From: Hebobacterum sp964559435
Lineage (GTDB): Bacteria > Armatimonadota > Hebobacteria > Hebobacterales > Hebobacteraceae
Reading direction: 5' to 3'
DNA: 64,000 nucleotides
NCBI GenBank assembly: GCA_964559435.1
Contig: CAZLHI010000013.1
Coordinates: 5,738 to 69,737, forward strand
Below, piece by piece: positions 61,819 to 64,000 of this stretch. The translations under genes and the position numbers were made by a program. The number at the start of each line of letters is the position of its first letter. Position 1 is the first letter of the stretch. A model generated the notes under the pieces. It was not told where the DNA came from, ran no database searches, and saw only the letters and a program-made list of their open reading frames with translations.

Positions 61819-62316
61819 ATGGCAAATCAGGGGAATCCGCTCGTTCTCATCGTGATCGGCAGCGACTCCGACTTGCCGGCCGTCAAGCCGGCCGCGGAGA
61901 TGCTCGACGCGCTCGGCATCCCGCATGAGATGCACGTCGCCTCCGCCCACCGCACGCCCGAGCGCGCATCCGCACTGGCGGCCGAGGCGAGGGGGCGCGG
62001 CCTCAAGGTCATCATCGCGGCCGCCGGTGGCGCGGCCCACCTCGCAGGCGTGCTGGCCGCGCGCACCACACTTCCGGTGATCGGGGTGCCGATCGCGCCC
62101 GCATCCGGCGCCCTCGGCGGGATGGACGCGCTGCTGGCCACGGTGCAGATGCCCGGCGGCGTGCCGGTCGCCACCGTGGCGATCAATGGCGCGAAGAACG
62201 CAGCCCTGCTGGCGGCGGAGATCATCGCCACCAGCGATGAGGCGCTGGCGGCGAAGCTCACCGCTATGCGGAAAGAGATGGCGCAGCAGGAGGGCTCGGG
62301 AGATCAAGTCCTGTAG
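61819..62316 (+). CDS. purE: N5-carboxyaminoimidazole ribonucleotide mutase
   Basis: 165 residues, class I size. LIVIGSDSDLPAVKPAAEML, MHVASAHRTPERASALAAEA with the catalytic His, IIAAAGGAAHLAGVLAA and GVPIAPASGALGGMDALLATVQMPGGVPVATVAI are the PurE signature. It shifts the carboxylate of N5-CAIR to C4. The usual partner PurK is not in the window. Its TAG stop (62314-62316) is part of a REP element, so gene end and repeat overlap. Confidence 0.96.
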   Translation: MANQGNPLVLIVIGSDSDLPAVKPAAEMLDALGIPHEMHVASAHRTPERASALAAEARGRGLKVIIAAAGGAAHLAGVLAARTTLPVIGVPIAPASGALGGMDALLATVQMPGGVPVATVAINGAKNAALLAAEIIATSDEALAAKLTAMRKEMAQQEGSGDQVL

Positions 62317-62389
62317 GGCGGGCATACCCATGCCCGCCAAGTGAAGGGGCACACAGCTTTGTGGCGGGCGTAGGTACGCCCGCCCTACA
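62312..62389. repeat. Inverted pair of REP elements (BIME-like) between purE and purB
   Basis: Left unit 62312-62338 has TGTAG then GGCGGGC/GCCCGCC around an 8-base loop. The right unit 62363-62389 is inverted: GGCGGGCG/CGCCCGCC around TAGGTA, ending CCCTACA. A 24-base spacer separates them. The GTAG foot matches the REP pair at 36184 and 37386 though the stem sequence differs. The left unit contains the purE stop codon. Confidence 0.85.
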
Positions 62390-62451
62390 CAATGACTGGC
62401 AGGGCAGGCCGTACCCAACGGTAATGAGTTGAGGCATTGCGGAGAGAGAGT

Positions 62452-63810
62452 ATGATCGAGCGCTACTCATATCCCCAGATGAAGGCGATCTGGGAGCAGG
62501 AGAACCGCTACCGCAAGTGGCTCGAGGTTGAGCTGCTCATCGCCGAGGGCTGGGCCGAGATCGGCCGCATTCCGAAGGAAGCGGCGGCGCAGCTGCGGGA
62601 GAACGGCGACACGCTGCTCGCCGAGGGCTTCGACTTCTCCCAGATCGTGCACCGCACCCTCGAACTCGAAGGCGATGTCCCCGGCTTCGAGCCGAAGCCC
62701 GGCCAGTCGGTCATCCGGCACGACCTCGTCGCCTTCCTCACGGCGGTCTCCGAGCACCTCGGCGAGGAGAAGGCCTACCTGCACTTCGGCGTCACCTCCT
62801 ATGATATCGAGGACACCGCCACGTGCATGATGCTGCGGGAGTCGTGCGACCTGATCGAGGAGGGCGCGAAGGCGCTGGCGGAGGCGATCCGCGAGCGGGC
62901 CCGCGAGCACAAGTGGACGCCGATGATCGGCCGCACCCACGGCGTGCACGCGGAGCCCATCACCTTCGGGCTGAAGCTGGCGGTGTGGCTGGCCGAGCTG
63001 GAGCGCGACATCGAACGGGTGCGCCAGGCGCGGGAGAGCGTGAGCGTCGCGCTGGCCTCCGGGCCGGTGGGCAGCTATGGCACGGTCGACCCGCGGGTGG
63101 AGGAGTTCGTCTGCAAGCGCCTGGGCGTCGGGGTGCCGAAGGCGACGAGCCAGATCGTGCAGCGGGATCGCTTCGCCCACTACGTGAGCGCGCTCGCCAT
63201 CATGGCGGGGTCGCTGGAGCGGTTCGGCACCGAGGTGCGCAACCTCCAGCGCACCGAGATTCTGGAGGCCGAGGAGCCGTTCAAGAAGGGGCAGCGCGGG
63301 TCATCGTCGATGCCGCACAAGCGCAACCCGATGACGTGCGAGCGGATCACCGGGCTGGCGCGGATCGTGCGCTCCTACGTGGTTCCCGCGCTGGAGTGCA
63401 TGGCCCAGTGGCACGAGCGCGATCTGACCAACTCCAGTGTCGAGCGGATCACCCTTCCCGACAGCAGCGTGCTCATCGACTACATGCTGCGCAAGTTCAC
63501 CGATGTGGTGAAGGGGATGGTCGTCTATCCCGATCACATGCGGGCCAACCTCGAGCGCATGAAGGGCCTGGTGATGTCGGAGCACGTGATGCTCGCGCTG
63601 GTGGACAAGGGCGTGCCCAAGGACGAAGCCTACCGCACCGTGCAGGCGGTGGCGATGAAGGCCTTCGAATCAGATGGCGACTTCCGCCAACTCGCCGCGG
63701 CCGACCCGACCATCTCGGGCAAGCTGAGCGAGGCCGAACTGGCCGAGTGCTTCGACTACGAATCCCACCTCAAACGCATCCAAGCGGCATATGAGAGGGT
63801 GGGGGTTTAG
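62452..63810 (+). CDS. purB: Adenylosuccinate lyase
   Basis: 452 residues from ATG 62452 (MIERYSYPQMKAIWEQENRY), with GGAGAGAGAG upstream. VIRHDLVAFLTAVSEHLGEE, LHFGVTSYDIEDTATCMML, MIGRTHGVHAEPITFGLKLA with the catalytic His, and the flexible loop KKGQRGSSSMPHKRNPMTCE are all present. It cleaves SAICAR and adenylosuccinate to release fumarate in purine synthesis. Last of the pur run, separated from purE by 135 bases with a REP pair. Confidence 0.97.
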   Translation: MIERYSYPQMKAIWEQENRYRKWLEVELLIAEGWAEIGRIPKEAAAQLRENGDTLLAEGFDFSQIVHRTLELEGDVPGFEPKPGQSVIRHDLVAFLTAVSEHLGEEKAYLHFGVTSYDIEDTATCMMLRESCDLIEEGAKALAEAIRERAREHKWTPMIGRTHGVHAEPITFGLKLAVWLAELERDIERVRQARESVSVALASGPVGSYGTVDPRVEEFVCKRLGVGVPKATSQIVQRDRFAHYVSALAIMAGSLERFGTEVRNLQRTEILEAEEPFKKGQRGSSSMPHKRNPMTCERITGLARIVRSYVVPALECMAQWHERDLTNSSVERITLPDSSVLIDYMLRKFTDVVKGMVVYPDHMRANLERMKGLVMSEHVMLALVDKGVPKDEAYRTVQAVAMKAFESDGDFRQLAAADPTISGKLSEAELAECFDYESHLKRIQAAYERVGV

Positions 63811-63835
63811 GCCGCGCGGCGGTTGAGCCTCGCGC

Positions 63836-64000
63836 CTAGACCCAGCTATGCGTTGCTGTCTGAATGATCTGCTGGTACCGCTCGACTACACCCGAGAAGC
63901 GGTCGGGATCTCCTCCGAAGAGACCGGCGCGCAGAATGGGCGATGACGCTCCTATAGTGGTTGAGTGAGTTTGGCTGGGCTGGTGTGAGGAGCGCCGAGT
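63836..64000 (-). CDS. C-terminal end of an unrecognised protein (partial)
   Basis: The minus-strand frame from base 64000 is open for 54 residues to a TAG at 63836-63838. The final part reads SSPILRAGLFGGDPDRF, then SGVVERYQQIIQTATHSWV, an ordinary-looking amphipathic C-terminus. Its start lies beyond the window. I cannot assign a family; the frame could be chance, but the composition is protein-like. It is convergent with purB. Confidence 0.35.
   Translation of the reverse strand, partial: TRRSSHQPSQTHSTTIGASSPILRAGLFGGDPDRFSGVVERYQQIIQTATHSWV

Overview
The window is GC-rich, densely coded bacterial chromosome with no phage, plasmid, CRISPR, rRNA or tRNA that I can see. Gene content suggests a free-living heterotroph from a deep phylum of the Armatimonadota / Planctomycetota / Hydrogenedentota kind: many secreted or lipid-anchored glycosidase-like proteins (DUF4832, GH42-like, GH65/95-like, DUF4091, GH50-like), a sulfatase-like protein, URO-D-family proteins, sugar-phosphate isomerase, SMP-30 and creatininase. 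This placement rests on gene content only. Several genes start with GTG or TTG behind strong purine-rich ribosome binding sites.

Layout. 0-8.3 kb: catabolic cluster (two URO-D-family proteins, a TIM-barrel isomerase, an aldo/keto reductase, a DUF4832 protein and a 1217-residue GH42-like protein). 8.6-16.5 kb: ftsK, then an ECF sigma factor coupled to an anti-sigma/FecR/beta-propeller protein, and a divergent six-hairpin glycosidase lipoprotein. 16.5-19.9 kb: a strong promoter, a long structured leader, an unusual ABC exporter and a DUF1854 protein. 20-23.2 kb: a sulfatase-fold protein without the formylglycine cysteine, and a multi-membrane protein. 23.3-28.6 kb: a leftward regulatory block with an orphan ABC-2 permease, an ECF sigma factor fused to a cluster-less radical-SAM-like domain, a truncated sigma-receiver gene, and a GNAT/two-methyltransferase operon behind an attenuator-like leader. 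28.7-34.8 kb: aldo/keto reductase, hisF, DUF981, creatininase, nucleotidyltransferase, carbonic-anhydrase-like, DUF378 and PDZ lipoprotein genes.

34.9-39.4 kb: acyl-CoA dehydrogenase, etfB and ferredoxin-etfA, with etfB and etfA separated by a REP-flanked cassette holding a possible HEPN-like gene. 39.6-46 kb: DUF4091 protein, two MBL-fold hydrolases, a malate-type dehydrogenase, folE2 and a coiled-coil zinc-ribbon protein. 46.1-50.6 kb: a DUF1537 kinase / PdxA2 pair (four-carbon acid sugar catabolism) and a GH50-like protein. 50.6-56.4 kb: CBS protein, rpe-larB-larC (nickel-pincer cofactor), a ROK-like kinase and SMP-30. 56.5-63.8 kb: housekeeping block with rplI-dnaB, then purD-prs-purE-purB, with a REP pair between purE and purB.

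The least ordinary items are the sigma/radical-SAM-like fusion beside a truncated sigma/receiver gene, the structured leader of the ABC/DUF1854 operon, and the inverted-repeat cassette inside the etf locus.
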